DNA from: JBJXHN01 sp046233135
GTDB taxonomy: Bacteria; Pseudomonadota; Alphaproteobacteria; Rhodospirillales; Rhodospirillaceae
NCBI GenBank assembly: GCA_046233135.1
Contig: JBJXHN010000004.1
Location: 310,001 to 374,000, forward strand
Length of the DNA: 64,000 nt
Direction of reading: 5' to 3'
In this document: in pieces, positions 25,720 to 35,335 of the stretch
How positions within the stretch are numbered: position 1 is the stretch's first letter
Layout: each line of letters starts with the position of its first letter
Notes under the pieces: model-generated
Told to the model about the DNA's origin: nothing
Databases searched by the model: none
What the model saw: only the letters and a program-made list of their open reading frames with translations
Made by a program: the position numbers and the translations under genes

Positions 25720-26661
25720 ATGACCGAAAGACCCGATCTCCCGCATGACCATGTCTACCTTTCCGATTCGAAGCGGCGGAACGAGCGCAAAGTGTGGCTT
25801 GTCATCGCTTTGACGGCGGCCATGATGGTGATCGAAATTGGTGCCGGTTCGCTCTTCGGCTCCATGGCCTTGGTCGCGGACGGCTGGCATATGGCCACCC
25901 ATGCGGGGGCGATGCTTATTACGGCTCTGGCGTATGTCTATTCGCGCCGCCACGCCCGGGATCGCCGGTTTACGTTCGGAACCGGCAAGCTTGGCGATCT
26001 CGCGGGATTTGCCAGCGCCATTGTCCTCGCCTTGATTGCCTTGCTGATCGGCTGGGAGAGTCTGGTGCGGCTGGCCAACCCGCAGCCTATCCGCTTCGAT
26101 CAGGCGATGGTGGTGGCGGTCCTTGGTCTGGCGGTCAATCTGGCCAGTGCCTGGCTGCTGCGGGATGATCATGCGCACCATCATCCCGGCCATCACGAGC
26201 ATGGGCACGATCACGGGCACGGGCATGGCCGGGACAACAACCTGCGAGCCGCCTATCTGCATGTGCTCGCCGATGCGCTCACGTCCATTCTGGCGATCGT
26301 GGCGTTGCTGGCGGGGCGTGTCTACGGCTGGCAGTGGGCCGATCCGGCGATGGGGATCGTGGGGGCGCTGGTTATTGCGCGGTGGTCCGTCGGCCTTATG
26401 CGGGATGTGGGGGGCATCCTCCTGGATCAGGTGCCCGGAGACGGGACCCTGGAGACGGGAATCCGCGAAACCTTGGAGGTCGACGGCGACCGGATCACCG
26501 ATCTGCATGTCTGGAGGATCGGGCCGGGCCATTGCGCCGCGATCATCGCTTTGGCATCCGCCGCGCCCCGTGCTCCTTCAGCCTACAAGGCGCGGCTGTC
26601 CGGGTTCTCCATGCTGTCCCACGTGACGGTCGAAGTCGAACCGGTCCGGACGCCGGCATGA
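25720..26661 (+). CDS. dmeF: Cation diffusion facilitator DmeF, Co(II)/Ni(II) efflux
   Basis: This 313-aa inner-membrane exporter of the CDF family has six helices and a His-rich cytoplasmic loop (residues about 150-170, repeated HGHDHGHGH). DGWHMATHAG (His57, His61) in helix 2 and HVLADALTS in helix 5 are the transport-site motifs; the His-x3-His form is typical of DmeF. It moves Co(II) or Ni(II) out of the cytoplasm in exchange for protons. It is downstream of dmeR and controlled by the same operator. The gene faces the flagellin-like gene, and a short CCTTCC/GGAAGG hairpin lies between them. Confidence 0.93.
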   Translation: MTERPDLPHDHVYLSDSKRRNERKVWLVIALTAAMMVIEIGAGSLFGSMALVADGWHMATHAGAMLITALAYVYSRRHARDRRFTFGTGKLGDLAGFASAIVLALIALLIGWESLVRLANPQPIRFDQAMVVAVLGLAVNLASAWLLRDDHAHHHPGHHEHGHDHGHGHGRDNNLRAAYLHVLADALTSILAIVALLAGRVYGWQWADPAMGIVGALVIARWSVGLMRDVGGILLDQVPGDGTLETGIRETLEVDGDRITDLHVWRIGPGHCAAIIALASAAPRAPSAYKARLSGFSMLSHVTVEVEPVRTPA

Positions 26662-26732
26662 CCGGCTTCCTTCCTTCGGAAGGGGGGAGGGACGTCGGCG
26701 GCCACTCCGGCGCTTGCCGCCTTCCTGCCCGG

Positions 26733-27506
26733 TCAGAACAGCGACAGGATGCTGCGTTCGCTTTGCGAGGTAATCGACAGCGATGCGGTGCCGAGCTGAC
26801 GACGGGTGTCCAGGGCCAGCGCTTCTACGGCATCTTCGTTCAGATCCGTTTCCACCAGTTCCGCCGCGCCTGTTTCCAGGGTATTGGCCAGCTGTTCGGA
26901 AAAGTTATCGCGGATTTCCAGGGCCGACTGCTGAACGCCCAGGTCTTCCTGGGTTGCCCGCACCTGCTCTCGGGCGGCGGCGACGGACTCGGTCGACAGG
27001 GTCAGGTTCAGGCCGGTGCTGTCCGAGGCCTGCCCGTTCAGGGTGATCGACCCGTCCGACCCGGCCCCGAAGCTCAGCGTCGGGGTGTCCGGCGAACTGC
27101 TGATCAGGTTCACCCCGTTGTATGAGGCGTCTTCGGCAAGGAAATCGATCTGGGCGGCCACCTCGTCGAACTGGGCCTGCAATTCCGCCTGCCGGTCCGT
27201 GTCGGTGGTGCGTTCGTATTCCTCGGCGATGGCATAGGCCAGATCCAGGGACTCCTCGATCGCCGACAGGCCGTCTTCCGCCGCCTGAATGGTCGCCTGA
27301 CCGTCTGCCAGATTGGACCGGGCGGTGCTGATGTCGCTGGCGCGATCGCTCAGGCTGCGGGAGACCAGATCGGCAATGACCGCCGTGCGCGGATTGACCC
27401 GGCCCGTGGCCAGCTCCTGCTGGTTCCGGCCTTGCAGACGCGTGGTGTTCTGCAGGCTGCTGATCGTCGAGCGCTGTACCGAGGAAATTGCGAAATCGTC
27501 GGCCAT
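26733..27506 (-). CDS. Short flagellin-family protein
   Basis: This 257-aa protein has the flagellin N-terminal coiled region (residues 15-135: SSLQNTTRLQGRNQQELATGRV, then DGLSAIEESLDLAYAIAEEYE) and the matching C-terminal helix (about 195-257). Only a small central domain separates them. It is shorter than most flagellins and ends SERSILSLF instead of the usual LL-R/Q terminus. It could be a minor or alternative flagellin or a hook-associated protein. The start is the ATG at 27506. It stands alone, divergent from the giant GlmS-like gene, with no other flagellar gene in view. Confidence 0.8.
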   Translation of the reverse strand: MADDFAISSVQRSTISSLQNTTRLQGRNQQELATGRVNPRTAVIADLVSRSLSDRASDISTARSNLADGQATIQAAEDGLSAIEESLDLAYAIAEEYERTTDTDRQAELQAQFDEVAAQIDFLAEDASYNGVNLISSSPDTPTLSFGAGSDGSITLNGQASDSTGLNLTLSTESVAAAREQVRATQEDLGVQQSALEIRDNFSEQLANTLETGAAELVETDLNEDAVEALALDTRRQLGTASLSITSQSERSILSLF

Positions 27507-27780
27507 GGCCTTCTGCCTCTGTTCCTGAGGGGGTAGGCCCGCCCCCAAGCCCCGGGATCGCTGGACCACCGGAGCGCCCCTTGGGTGGGTGCATACCTTC
27601 GGTTAATATAGGGCAACGGATGTCTGCGCGCCACGCCAAAAACGCGGCCAGGCCCCGGCGGGACGGAGTCCGGCACCCCATATGACAGGGGCCGGGGCAC
27701 GGCGTGTCTTGACCCGACTCGGCGGCAGGCCTAGCGTGGCCTGATCCTTTTCTTTTGTGCACCGCAGGGAGATCGCCGGT

Positions 27781-30700
27781 ATGTGCGGCATCGTTGCTTT
27801 CCTGACCACCAGCCGGTGGGAGGACCCGGCCAGCCTGGGCGTCTACGAGGCGGCCACCGAGTCGCTGCGCACCGCCCTGGAAACCTCGGCCGGCGTGGAT
27901 GCCGGCCATCTGGAAGCCGCCGTGGGCTCGCTGGCCGAGGGCTTCGACGACCTGATGGCCTTTGCCCTGGTGCGCGCCATTGCCACCGACCCGGCCGCCC
28001 ATGCCACGCTGTCCGCGCTGGCCGACTCGCTGGAGGGGGCTTTGGCCGCCGTCCGTCGGCAGATCGCGGCCGGGGGCTCCGACGACCGCTTGCAGAAGCT
28101 CAGCGAAAGCCTGACGGACTACCTGTGGCAGGTGCGTGCCGAGGTGCTGGAGCGCCTGCCCAAGGTCCGCGCCCTGCTGCCCGACGCGGTGTCGTCGCCC
28201 CCCCGCCTTTATGTGGCCTGGGGGGCGGAGCGGGTGCTCGACAGCCTGGACAAGCTGGAAGTGCGCGGCCGGGATTCCGCCGGGATCGCCTTGACGCTGA
28301 CCCTGACCGATGCCGCGCCGCTGGAGGCCGGTCCCCTCGCCGAGGCCCTGGCCGCCCGTTCGGTGCTGCCGGAAGCCAGGACCGGCGGGGTGCTGCGCAC
28401 GGTTGACGAGGCCGGCCGGCCGGTGCTGCGGGTGCTGCACAAGGTGGCCAATCTGGTGGGGCGCCTGGGCGACAACGGGGCGGCCCTGCGGGCGGCCATC
28501 CGCGACGATGCCCTGCTGTGGGCGGCGGCCGACCATCTGGCGGGGCTGTCGGTGCTGGCCCATACGCGCTGGGCCTCCAACGGCATCATCAGCCTGGCCA
28601 ACTGCCACCCGGTGGACGGCCGCCTGGCCGGTCCGCTGGACGGGCAGGGGGCCAATCCGGCGGTGCTGGCGGTGATCAACGGCGATATCGACAACTACGG
28701 CCAGCTGGTGGCCGCCGGGGTGACCGGGCGGAACCATGCGCTGGATCCGGCGGTGACCACGGATGCCAAGATCCTGCCGGTCAAGCTGGCTTTGGAAACC
28801 GACCCCGCCCGCCCGGCGGTGGAACGGGTGATGAGCGTGCTGCGCGCCTGCCACGGCTCGCTGGCCACCGGGGTTCAGCTGGCCGATGCGCCGGAGCAGC
28901 TGGTGGTGGGGCAGCAGGGCAGCGGTCAGGCGCTGTATTTCGGAGCCACCCGCGACGGCTGGATGGTGGCCTCGGAGGTCTATGGCCTGGCGGCCACCTG
29001 CCGGCGGCACCGGGCGCTCAACACCGGCGGCGACATGGGCGTTGCCGTGGCCCTGGAAGCGGCGGATGGCGATCTGGCCTATCACGGCTGGCGGCTGACC
29101 GGCGAGCCCTGGGAAACGCCGGAGGAGCCCATCGCCCTGTTCTCCCGCGATATCTTCCGGGGCGAGGCGGATTACTTCATCGAAAAGGAAATCGCCGAGG
29201 CACCGGACAGCGTGCAGAAGACCATCACCGGCAAGTATGTGCACGATGCCGACGGCGTGCGCTTCCTGCTGTCGGGCTTCGGCAACGGCGAGCAGCTGGC
29301 CGCCCGCCTGCACGATGCCGGCCGGCCGCCGGTGCGGCGGATCATCGTCATCGGCCACGGCACGGCCTCGGTGGCGGGGATGGGCATCGCCCACATGCTG
29401 CGCCGGGCGGTGGGGCCGGCAGGGATTTCCGTGGACTGGGCCAAGGCGTCGGAGCTGTTCGGTTTTTCGGGCATGGAGCGGCTGGACGACTGCATTCTCA
29501 TCGCGGTGTCCCAAAGCGGCACGACGACGGATACCAACCGCATCGTCGATATCGCCCGCAAGCGCGGCGCCTGGGTCCATGCCATCGTCAACCGCCGCAA
29601 CTCGGCCCTGGTGCAGAAGGCGGCGAGCTACCTGTACACCAGCGACGGCCGGGACGTGGAGATGTCGGTGGCCTCGACCAAGGCCTATTACTCCCAGGTG
29701 GCGGCGGGCAAGGTGCTCAGCCTTTTCCTGGCCGCCCAGTTGCAGACCATGAGCCGGGCGGAACTGGAAGCGGACCTGACCCAGCTGGATGCCCTGCCGG
29801 ACCGCATCCGCCAGGTGCTGGCCAACCGGGCGGAGCTGCGCCGGCTGGCCGAAACCTATGCTCTGAAGGCGCGCAACTGGGCGCTGGTGGGCAATGGCGC
29901 GAACCGGGTGGCGGCCGAGGAGATCCGCATCAAGCTGTCGGAGCTGTGCTACAAGGCGATCCCCTGCGACGTCACCGAAGACAAGAAGCACATCGACCTG
30001 TCCACCGAGCCGCTGACCCTGGTGGTGGCCAATGACCTGCCCGAGGAAGTGGTGCAGGACACGGTGAAGGAAGTGGCGATCTTCAAGGCCCACAACGGCC
30101 GTCCCCTGGTCTTCGCCAGCGCCGGGGAGACCCGCTTCGACGGCGTGGCCGAGGCGGTGGTGTCGCTGCCGTCCATCGGCGGCGGTCTGGCCTTTGTCCT
30201 GGCCACCGTGGCCGGCCACCTGTTCGGGGTGGCGGCGGCGCGGGCCATTGACGGGGTGGCGGAAACCGCCCGTCTGGCGCGCGGTCTCTGCGCCGAAGCC
30301 CGCGACTATCCCGGCCGCCACGACCGGGCGACCCTGCTGAACGCGCTGGAGCCGGTGGCCGACACCCTGGCCGGCGGCGCGATGGATACGGCCCTGCCGG
30401 CCAGCGCGGCGGCGGCGTTCCTGCGCGGCCTCGCCGGCCTGGAGCGGGGGAGCGGTGCGCCGGACCCGGCGGAGATCGACGGGATCCTGGGGGTGCTGAC
30501 GGCGCTGGTGGAGGAACTGACCCGCTCCATCGACACCATCCGCCACCAGGCCAAGACGGTGACCGTCGGCGTGTCCCGTCCGCAGCAGGAACTCAGCCCG
30601 CTGATCGAGGAAACCATGGTCCGTCTGGGGCTGGCCGCCGGCCAGCTGCGCGACGACGACCGGGATATCCTGGAAGCGATCTCGCCGCTGGTCGACGGGG

Positions 30701-31182
30701 TGCGCGGTGGCATCCGCTATGCGGTGCATCCGGCCCGGGACGGTGGCGATCCCCAGGTGGAGGCGGTGCGTGCCGTGGGCCTGTCCGACGCCTCGGAAAG
30801 CCGCTACGCCGAAGCCGCACCGGCGGCGGGCAGCAAGCGCACGGCCCTGCGCAAGGGCGGACTGCATTTCACCACGGGCGCCCATGATTCGCAAAGCGTG
30901 GCGGTGGTGCCGGTGGCGGCCGAGGGCGCTCCCTCGGCGACGGACTTGCTGCTGCTGGACCTCACCCTGATCCCGGCGGCGCCGGCGACCCAGCTGGCGA
31001 GCATCCTCAAGGCCTTGGGGGCCAAGCACGACGAGCTGGTGGATCTGGCCGCCGAGCGCCTGCCCGGGCTGGACGTGCCGACCCTGCTGTCGGGGGCGAC
31101 GCCGCGCGACGTCCTGTTCCGCAGCGCCGACTGGCTGGTTGACCGCGCCGCCGTGGTGGCGGAACGGAAAGGGGTGGCGTAG
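27781..31182 (+). CDS. Giant GlmS-like glutamine amidotransferase/SIS protein with insertion and C-terminal extension
   Basis: This 1133-aa protein starts MCGIVAFL, leaving Cys2 as the amidotransferase nucleophile. RGRDSAG, normally near residue 30 in GlmS, comes at about 162, so roughly 135 helical residues are inserted in the first loop. HTRWASNG and NGDIDNY complete the glutaminase domain. Two SIS domains follow, with GHGTASVAGMG, AVSQSGTTTDT and VASTKAYYSQV, all in GlmS order. About 310 further residues extend beyond the usual end (normal GlmS is ~610 aa). It probably makes an amino-sugar phosphate or has adopted a related role. The frame opens eight codons earlier, but MCGI must be the functional start. 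It is divergent from the flagellin gene. Exact substrate unknown. Confidence 0.8.
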   Translation: MCGIVAFLTTSRWEDPASLGVYEAATESLRTALETSAGVDAGHLEAAVGSLAEGFDDLMAFALVRAIATDPAAHATLSALADSLEGALAAVRRQIAAGGSDDRLQKLSESLTDYLWQVRAEVLERLPKVRALLPDAVSSPPRLYVAWGAERVLDSLDKLEVRGRDSAGIALTLTLTDAAPLEAGPLAEALAARSVLPEARTGGVLRTVDEAGRPVLRVLHKVANLVGRLGDNGAALRAAIRDDALLWAAADHLAGLSVLAHTRWASNGIISLANCHPVDGRLAGPLDGQGANPAVLAVINGDIDNYGQLVAAGVTGRNHALDPAVTTDAKILPVKLALETDPARPAVERVMSVLRACHGSLATGVQLADAPEQLVVGQQGSGQALYFGATRDGWMVASEVYGLAATCRRHRALNTGGDMGVAVALEAADGDLAYHGWRLTGEPWETPEEPIALFSRDIFRGEADYFIEKEIAEAPDSVQKTITGKYVHDADGVRFLLSGFGNGEQLAARLHDAGRPPVRRIIVIGHGTASVAGMGIAHMLRRAVGPAGISVDWAKASELFGFSGMERLDDCILIAVSQSGTTTDTNRIVDIARKRGAWVHAIVNRRNSALVQKAASYLYTSDGRDVEMSVASTKAYYSQVAAGKVLSLFLAAQLQTMSRAELEADLTQLDALPDRIRQVLANRAELRRLAETYALKARNWALVGNGANRVAAEEIRIKLSELCYKAIPCDVTEDKKHIDLSTEPLTLVVANDLPEEVVQDTVKEVAIFKAHNGRPLVFASAGETRFDGVAEAVVSLPSIGGGLAFVLATVAGHLFGVAAARAIDGVAETARLARGLCAEARDYPGRHDRATLLNALEPVADTLAGGAMDTALPASAAAAFLRGLAGLERGSGAPDPAEIDGILGVLTALVEELTRSIDTIRHQAKTVTVGVSRPQQELSPLIEETMVRLGLAAGQLRDDDRDILEAISPLVDGVRGGIRYAVHPARDGGDPQVEAVRAVGLSDASESRYAEAAPAAGSKRTALRKGGLHFTTGAHDSQSVAVVPVAAEGAPSATDLLLLDLTLIPAAPATQLASILKALGAKHDELVDLAAERLPGLDVPTLLSGATPRDVLFRSADWLVDRAAVVAERKGVA

Positions 31183-31199
31183 GAGGGGGGAATGCCCCC

Positions 31200-31766
31200 T
31201 CAGCTCACCAGCCAGGCGCGAAGGTTGGGGAAGGGGCAGTCGCCTTCCGGCGGGGCGCCCATTTCGTACATCGGCGAGGCGTCGGTCAGCCCCACCTTCG
31301 ACAGCAGCTTGATGCCGTAGAACACGCCCATCTCCAGGTTCTGGATATGGCCGGCGGGCATCTCGCCGTTGGGGCGGTTGTAGCCGCCGGGGCAGAACAC
31401 CGCGTCGGGCGGAAGGCCCAGCACCCGCAGGGCCGAATAGGACCAGGCCATGGCCATGCCCTCGCCCCAGCCCTTGCCCCAATAGGCGACCGAGCCTTCC
31501 TCCACCGGCACGTCCTTCAGCGATGCATCCACGTCGTCGTCGGCCAGCATGCGCAGCTCCGGGGTCAGCACCGCCAGATGGCCGGCCTCGTGCAGCACGT
31601 CGCCCGAGGCATGGCACCGCTCCGGGTCCACCCGGATCCGCCCGCCCGGGGCAATGCGGATGCCCGGCAGGAAGGTTTTCTCCGCGGCCAGGGAACAGAC
31701 CTCCACCGGGATGCCGATATCTCGGGTGAAGGCAACGATGGCGTCGAAACATTCCGGACGATGCAT
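31200..31766 (-). CDS. Conserved hypothetical protein with HEAGH metalloprotease-like motif
   Basis: This 188-aa cytoplasmic protein starts MHRPECFDAIVAFTRDIGI. DVLHEAGHLAVL (about residues 56-67) matches the HExxH zinc-binding motif, with downstream acidic residues that could supply a third ligand. The rest shows no recognisable domain. It reads toward the giant GlmS-like gene and is separated from its end by only 17 bp, so the two are convergent. The upstream 147 bp are shared with pyrF in the divergent direction. The start is the ATG at 31766. Function not assigned; a proteolytic role is a guess. Confidence 0.65.
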   Translation of the reverse strand: MHRPECFDAIVAFTRDIGIPVEVCSLAAEKTFLPGIRIAPGGRIRVDPERCHASGDVLHEAGHLAVLTPELRMLADDDVDASLKDVPVEEGSVAYWGKGWGEGMAMAWSYSALRVLGLPPDAVFCPGGYNRPNGEMPAGHIQNLEMGVFYGIKLLSKVGLTDASPMYEMGAPPEGDCPFPNLRAWLVS

Positions 31767-31913
31767 GGCGGTTCCCCCTGCCCCCAACCTTTGTTTGTTG
31801 AGACATACCACCAGGACGATGGTTTTTCCACTGGGGAAGCCGGTCCGGACCCCGTCGAAGGATGGGTCTCTCCCGCCTTCCGCGCGGACCTGTTTTCGTG
31901 TATCGGATAAGGC

Positions 31914-32684
31914 ATGAACACACTCGGACTTTCCAATCCGGTCTTCGTCGCCCTGGACACTCCGGTCGTCGGAACCGCCACCACCCTGGCCGTCAAGCTT
32001 CACGACTGTGTCGGGGGGCTGAAGCTGGGCATGGAATTCTTCATGCGCAACGGCCACAAGGGCGTGCGCGAAGTGTCCAAGGCCGGCGGCCTGCCGCTGT
32101 TCCTGGACCTGAAGTTCCATGACATCCCCAACACGGTGGCCGGTGCCGTGCGCTCGGTGATGCCGCTGAAGCCGGCCATCCTCAACGTCCACGCCGCCGG
32201 CGGCCGGGCGATGATGGAAGCCGCGCGCCTCGCCGCCGATGACGAGGCCGCCGCCCTGGGCATCGCGCCGCCCAAGCTGATCGCCGTGACCGTGCTGACC
32301 AGCCTGGACGCCGACGACCTGACCGACATCGGCGTGGCCGGCGCGGCGTCCGATCAGGTGCGCCGGCTGGCGGCCCTGACCCGGGATGCCGGGCTGGACG
32401 GGGTGGTCTGCTCCGCCCGCGAAGCCGCCCTGCTGCGCGCCGATATGGGGCCGGATTTCCTGCTGGTGACGCCGGGCGTGCGCCCCACCTGGTCGGTCAC
32501 CGGCGACCAGAAGCGGGTGACCACGCCGCTGGACGCCATGAACGCCGGGGCCGACATCCTGGTGATCGGCCGCCCCATCACCGGTGCGCCCCGGCCGCAC
32601 GAAGCGGCCGTGACCATCGCCCACGAACTGGAAGCCTATACCCCGCTGGCGTCTGATCCGGATGCCGACAAGGAGCGCGCATGA
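31914..32684 (+). CDS. pyrF: Orotidine 5'-phosphate decarboxylase
   Basis: This 256-aa TIM-barrel enzyme completes UMP synthesis by decarboxylating OMP. FLDLKFHDIPNTV contains the catalytic Asp65-Lys67-Asp70 set, and VTPGVRP and VIGRPIT form the phosphate-binding loop. The stop overlaps the trpF start by 4 bp (ATGA), an arrangement common in alphaproteobacteria. It begins a rightward operon that runs through trpF and the DUF3422 gene. Confidence 0.97.
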   Translation: MNTLGLSNPVFVALDTPVVGTATTLAVKLHDCVGGLKLGMEFFMRNGHKGVREVSKAGGLPLFLDLKFHDIPNTVAGAVRSVMPLKPAILNVHAAGGRAMMEAARLAADDEAAALGIAPPKLIAVTVLTSLDADDLTDIGVAGAASDQVRRLAALTRDAGLDGVVCSAREAALLRADMGPDFLLVTPGVRPTWSVTGDQKRVTTPLDAMNAGADILVIGRPITGAPRPHEAAVTIAHELEAYTPLASDPDADKERA

Positions 32685-33373
32685 CGGCCCCTATGGTCAA
32701 GATCTGCGGCATCAACAGCGAAGACGCCATGGATGCCGCCATCGCCGGCGGTGCGGACATGGTCGGTCTGGTGTTCTTTCCGCCGTCGCCCCGCGCCGTG
32801 ACCCCGGCCGTGGCCGCCGAGCTGCTGGACAACGTGCCCTTCGCCGACGAAGGCGGCCCCCTGCGGGTCGGTCTGGTGGTGGATGCGGATGATGCCCTGC
32901 TGGACGCCATCGCCAGTCAGGTGCGGCTGGACATGCTGCAATTCCACGGCAAGGAAACGCCGGAGCGGGTGGACTGGGCGCGGCTGGAATACGGCCTGCC
33001 GGTGATGAAGGCCCTGCCGGTGGCCGACCGCGCCGACCTCGCCGCCGCCAAGGCCTATGCGCAGTCGGCGGACCGCCTGCTGCTCGATGCCCGGCCGCCG
33101 GCGGGATCGGACCGGCCCGGCGGCCATGCGCAGACCTTCGACTGGGACGTGCTGACGGGCTGGCGGTCGCCGCTGCCCTGGATGCTGGCCGGCGGCCTCA
33201 ATCCCGACAATGTGGCCGAGGCGGTCCGCCGCACCGGCGCCCCGGCGGTCGATGTCTCCAGCGGCGTGGAAAGCAGCCCGGGGGTCAAGGACCCGGCGCG
33301 CATCCGGGCCTTCCTGGCCGCCGTGCGGCAGATGGAAGGCGCCAAGGCCGGCAAGGGGGGCCGGGGCCGATGA
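32681..33373 (+). CDS. trpF: Phosphoribosylanthranilate isomerase
   Basis: This 230-aa TIM-barrel enzyme performs the Amadori rearrangement in tryptophan synthesis. VKICGINSEDAMDAAI is the family signature with the catalytic cysteine, and ALPVADRADL and DVSSGVESSPGVKDPARI give the phosphate site and C-terminal signature. It overlaps pyrF upstream and the DUF3422 gene downstream by 4 bp each. trpB and trpA follow after two other genes, so the usual trpFBA order is kept but interrupted. Confidence 0.97.
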   Translation: MTAPMVKICGINSEDAMDAAIAGGADMVGLVFFPPSPRAVTPAVAAELLDNVPFADEGGPLRVGLVVDADDALLDAIASQVRLDMLQFHGKETPERVDWARLEYGLPVMKALPVADRADLAAAKAYAQSADRLLLDARPPAGSDRPGGHAQTFDWDVLTGWRSPLPWMLAGGLNPDNVAEAVRRTGAPAVDVSSGVESSPGVKDPARIRAFLAAVRQMEGAKAGKGGRGR

Positions 33374-34668
33374 GAAACGCTCCGCCTTTCGCCGAACATC
33401 CGCTGCGCGAGGCGCTGCTTCAGGAACTGCATACCCGGCCGCCGGACCCCATCGAGGCGCCGGCCCAGATCTACCACCTCGCCATGCTGACCGGCGAGGA
33501 CAGCGACGCCAACCTGCGCCATCTGGGGCAGCTGTGCAGCCGTCTGGCCGGCCCCGCCCCGGCAGAGGGCACCAGTCACTTCGTCGGCACCCTGGGCAAT
33601 GTGCGGGTGAAGTTCGAACGGCATACGGAATTCGTCACCTACACCTTCATCCGCCGCGCCCGCCTGGACAGACCGTTCATGCACCCGGTGATCGACCTGC
33701 TGCCGGAAGACTGGCTGGCGACCATTCCCGGTCAGGCCATCGCCGCCGTTCAGCTGGCCCTGGAACCCGGGGATTCGGAAGAGGTGGACCTGGAAGAGCT
33801 GTCCCTGCGCCACTTCGCCGGCAACGGCCTGCTGGGGGCGGGGGTCGGCGGCGGCGCGGCGCGGGCCTATTCGGACCTGCGGCTGCATGACGACCACGCC
33901 ATGCGCATCCTGGTCCGCGACGACGGGCTGAAGGCCGCCCACGCCGGCCGGACGGTGCAGCGGCTGCTGGAGATCAACACCTATCGCGCCATGGCGCTGC
34001 TGGCCCTGCCGGTGGCGCAGGATGCCAGCCCGGTGCTGCGCGCCATCGACCGCAACGTGGCCGATCTCGCCGCCCGCATGGCCGATCCGGAAGACCCGGA
34101 GACGGACGGCGACCTGCTGAAGCGGCTGTCGTCGCTGTCGGCGGAGCTGGAAAGCCTGGTGGCGGCCAACGATTTCCGCTTTGCCGCCTCGCGCGCCTAT
34201 CATGCGCTGGTGGAAAAGCGCCTGCGGGATCTGCGCGAGGTGCGGCTGGACGGCATTCAGACCTTCACCGGCTTCCTGGAACGCCGCCTGGCCCCGGCCA
34301 TGGCCACCTGCGAGTCGGTGGCCCGGCGCCAGGAGTCGCTGTCGGTGCGCGTGGCCCGGGTGGCCAGCCTGCTGCGCGCCCGGGTCGAAGTGGAGCTGCA
34401 CGCCCAGAACACGGCTTTGCTGGAAAGCATGAACCGCCGCGTGAAGCTGCAAATTCGCTTGCAGGAGGCGGTGGAAGGCCTGTCGGTGGTGGCGATCAGT
34501 TACTATCTGATCGGTTTGGTGGGCTATCTTGCCAAAGGGGCGAAGGCCGGCGGCCTGCCGGTCAGCGATACCCTGGTCACGGGACTGGCGGTGCCGGTCG
34601 TGGCCCTGGCGGTCTGGTATGTGATCAAGCGGGCCAAACAGGCGGTCGGCCTGCACGAGGAACCATAA
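33370..34668 (+). CDS. DUF3422 family membrane-anchored protein
   Basis: This 432-aa protein of the DUF3422 family is common in alphaproteobacteria. FAEHPLREALLQELHTRPP is its conserved N-terminus. A central coiled-coil (about residues 215-360) is followed by two transmembrane helices near the C-terminus (ISYYLIGLVGYLA and VTGLAVPVVALAVWYVI). The function is unknown. The ATG overlaps the trpF stop by 4 bp. Its place between trpF and trpB recalls the co-occurrence of trp genes with unrelated housekeeping genes and may only reflect operon drift. Confidence 0.85.
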   Translation: MRNAPPFAEHPLREALLQELHTRPPDPIEAPAQIYHLAMLTGEDSDANLRHLGQLCSRLAGPAPAEGTSHFVGTLGNVRVKFERHTEFVTYTFIRRARLDRPFMHPVIDLLPEDWLATIPGQAIAAVQLALEPGDSEEVDLEELSLRHFAGNGLLGAGVGGGAARAYSDLRLHDDHAMRILVRDDGLKAAHAGRTVQRLLEINTYRAMALLALPVAQDASPVLRAIDRNVADLAARMADPEDPETDGDLLKRLSSLSAELESLVAANDFRFAASRAYHALVEKRLRDLREVRLDGIQTFTGFLERRLAPAMATCESVARRQESLSVRVARVASLLRARVEVELHAQNTALLESMNRRVKLQIRLQEAVEGLSVVAISYYLIGLVGYLAKGAKAGGLPVSDTLVTGLAVPVVALAVWYVIKRAKQAVGLHEEP

Positions 34669-34722
34669 CCCGACAGGCCGGTCCGCAACGGGCGACGGCC
34701 GGGGTCACACGGAGGTGGATCC

Positions 34723-35250
34723 ATGGCGACTGTTCTGGTGCGGTGCTTGATGCTTGTCGGGGTGGTTCTCGGGGTGGGGCTCGCCGGGCCGGATGCGCGG
34801 GCCGACGAACCCTTGCCGCCGGTGGACGGCAAGGTCCTGCTGACCGTCGACGGGGCGGTGGGGATTACCAACGCCGACGGAGGGGTGGCCCAGTTCGACT
34901 CGGCCCTGCTCGACAGCCTGCCGAGTGCCACCATCGATGCGCGGGAGCCCTGGGAGGGTGGCGCGGTGCGCCAGTTCACCGGTCCCCGGCTGGATGCCCT
35001 GCTGGCCCGGGTCGATGCCAAGGGGACGACCCTGGCGATGATCGCGGCGGACGGCTATCAAACCGCGCTGCCGGTGACCGATGCGACGGAAAAGGGGGCG
35101 ATTCTCGCCCGCGCCATGGATGGCGTGGCGCTGGCCGGCGAATACGGCCCCTTGTGGGTGATCCTGCCGGCGTCGGCCCAGGATGCGGTCTCCGACGACG
35201 ACTGGTTCCATAAGCACATCTGGGCGCTTCAGCGGATCACCGTGGAGTAG
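34723..35250 (+). CDS. Periplasmic protein with molybdopterin-oxidoreductase-like fold
   Basis: This 175-aa protein has a signal peptide (residues 1-27, ending ARA). The rest resembles a small SUOX-type molybdopterin-binding domain: LLTVDGAVGITN, FTGPRLDALLARVDAKGTTLAMIAADGYQTALP and GPLWVILP. The catalytic-type cysteine of true sulfite oxidases is not apparent, so it is probably a non-catalytic member. It starts 54 bp after the DUF3422 gene behind ACGGAGGTG and 85 bp before trpB. The call is by pattern; function unknown. Confidence 0.65.
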   Translation: MATVLVRCLMLVGVVLGVGLAGPDARADEPLPPVDGKVLLTVDGAVGITNADGGVAQFDSALLDSLPSATIDAREPWEGGAVRQFTGPRLDALLARVDAKGTTLAMIAADGYQTALPVTDATEKGAILARAMDGVALAGEYGPLWVILPASAQDAVSDDDWFHKHIWALQRITVE

Positions 35251-35335
35251 GGCGTAAACAAACCCAGTCCTTCTTGGTCTTCCGAACGGGCCTCCGGGTG
35301 AGCTATAACCGGGGCCTTGTTGGAAAGGGAGCCGG

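Noticed and set aside
26905..31923. A very long open frame on the minus strand (over 1600 codons) opposite the GlmS-like gene
   Set aside because: It is the antisense shadow of high-GC coding DNA; the translation is low-complexity Arg/Gly/Pro/His sequence with no domains.
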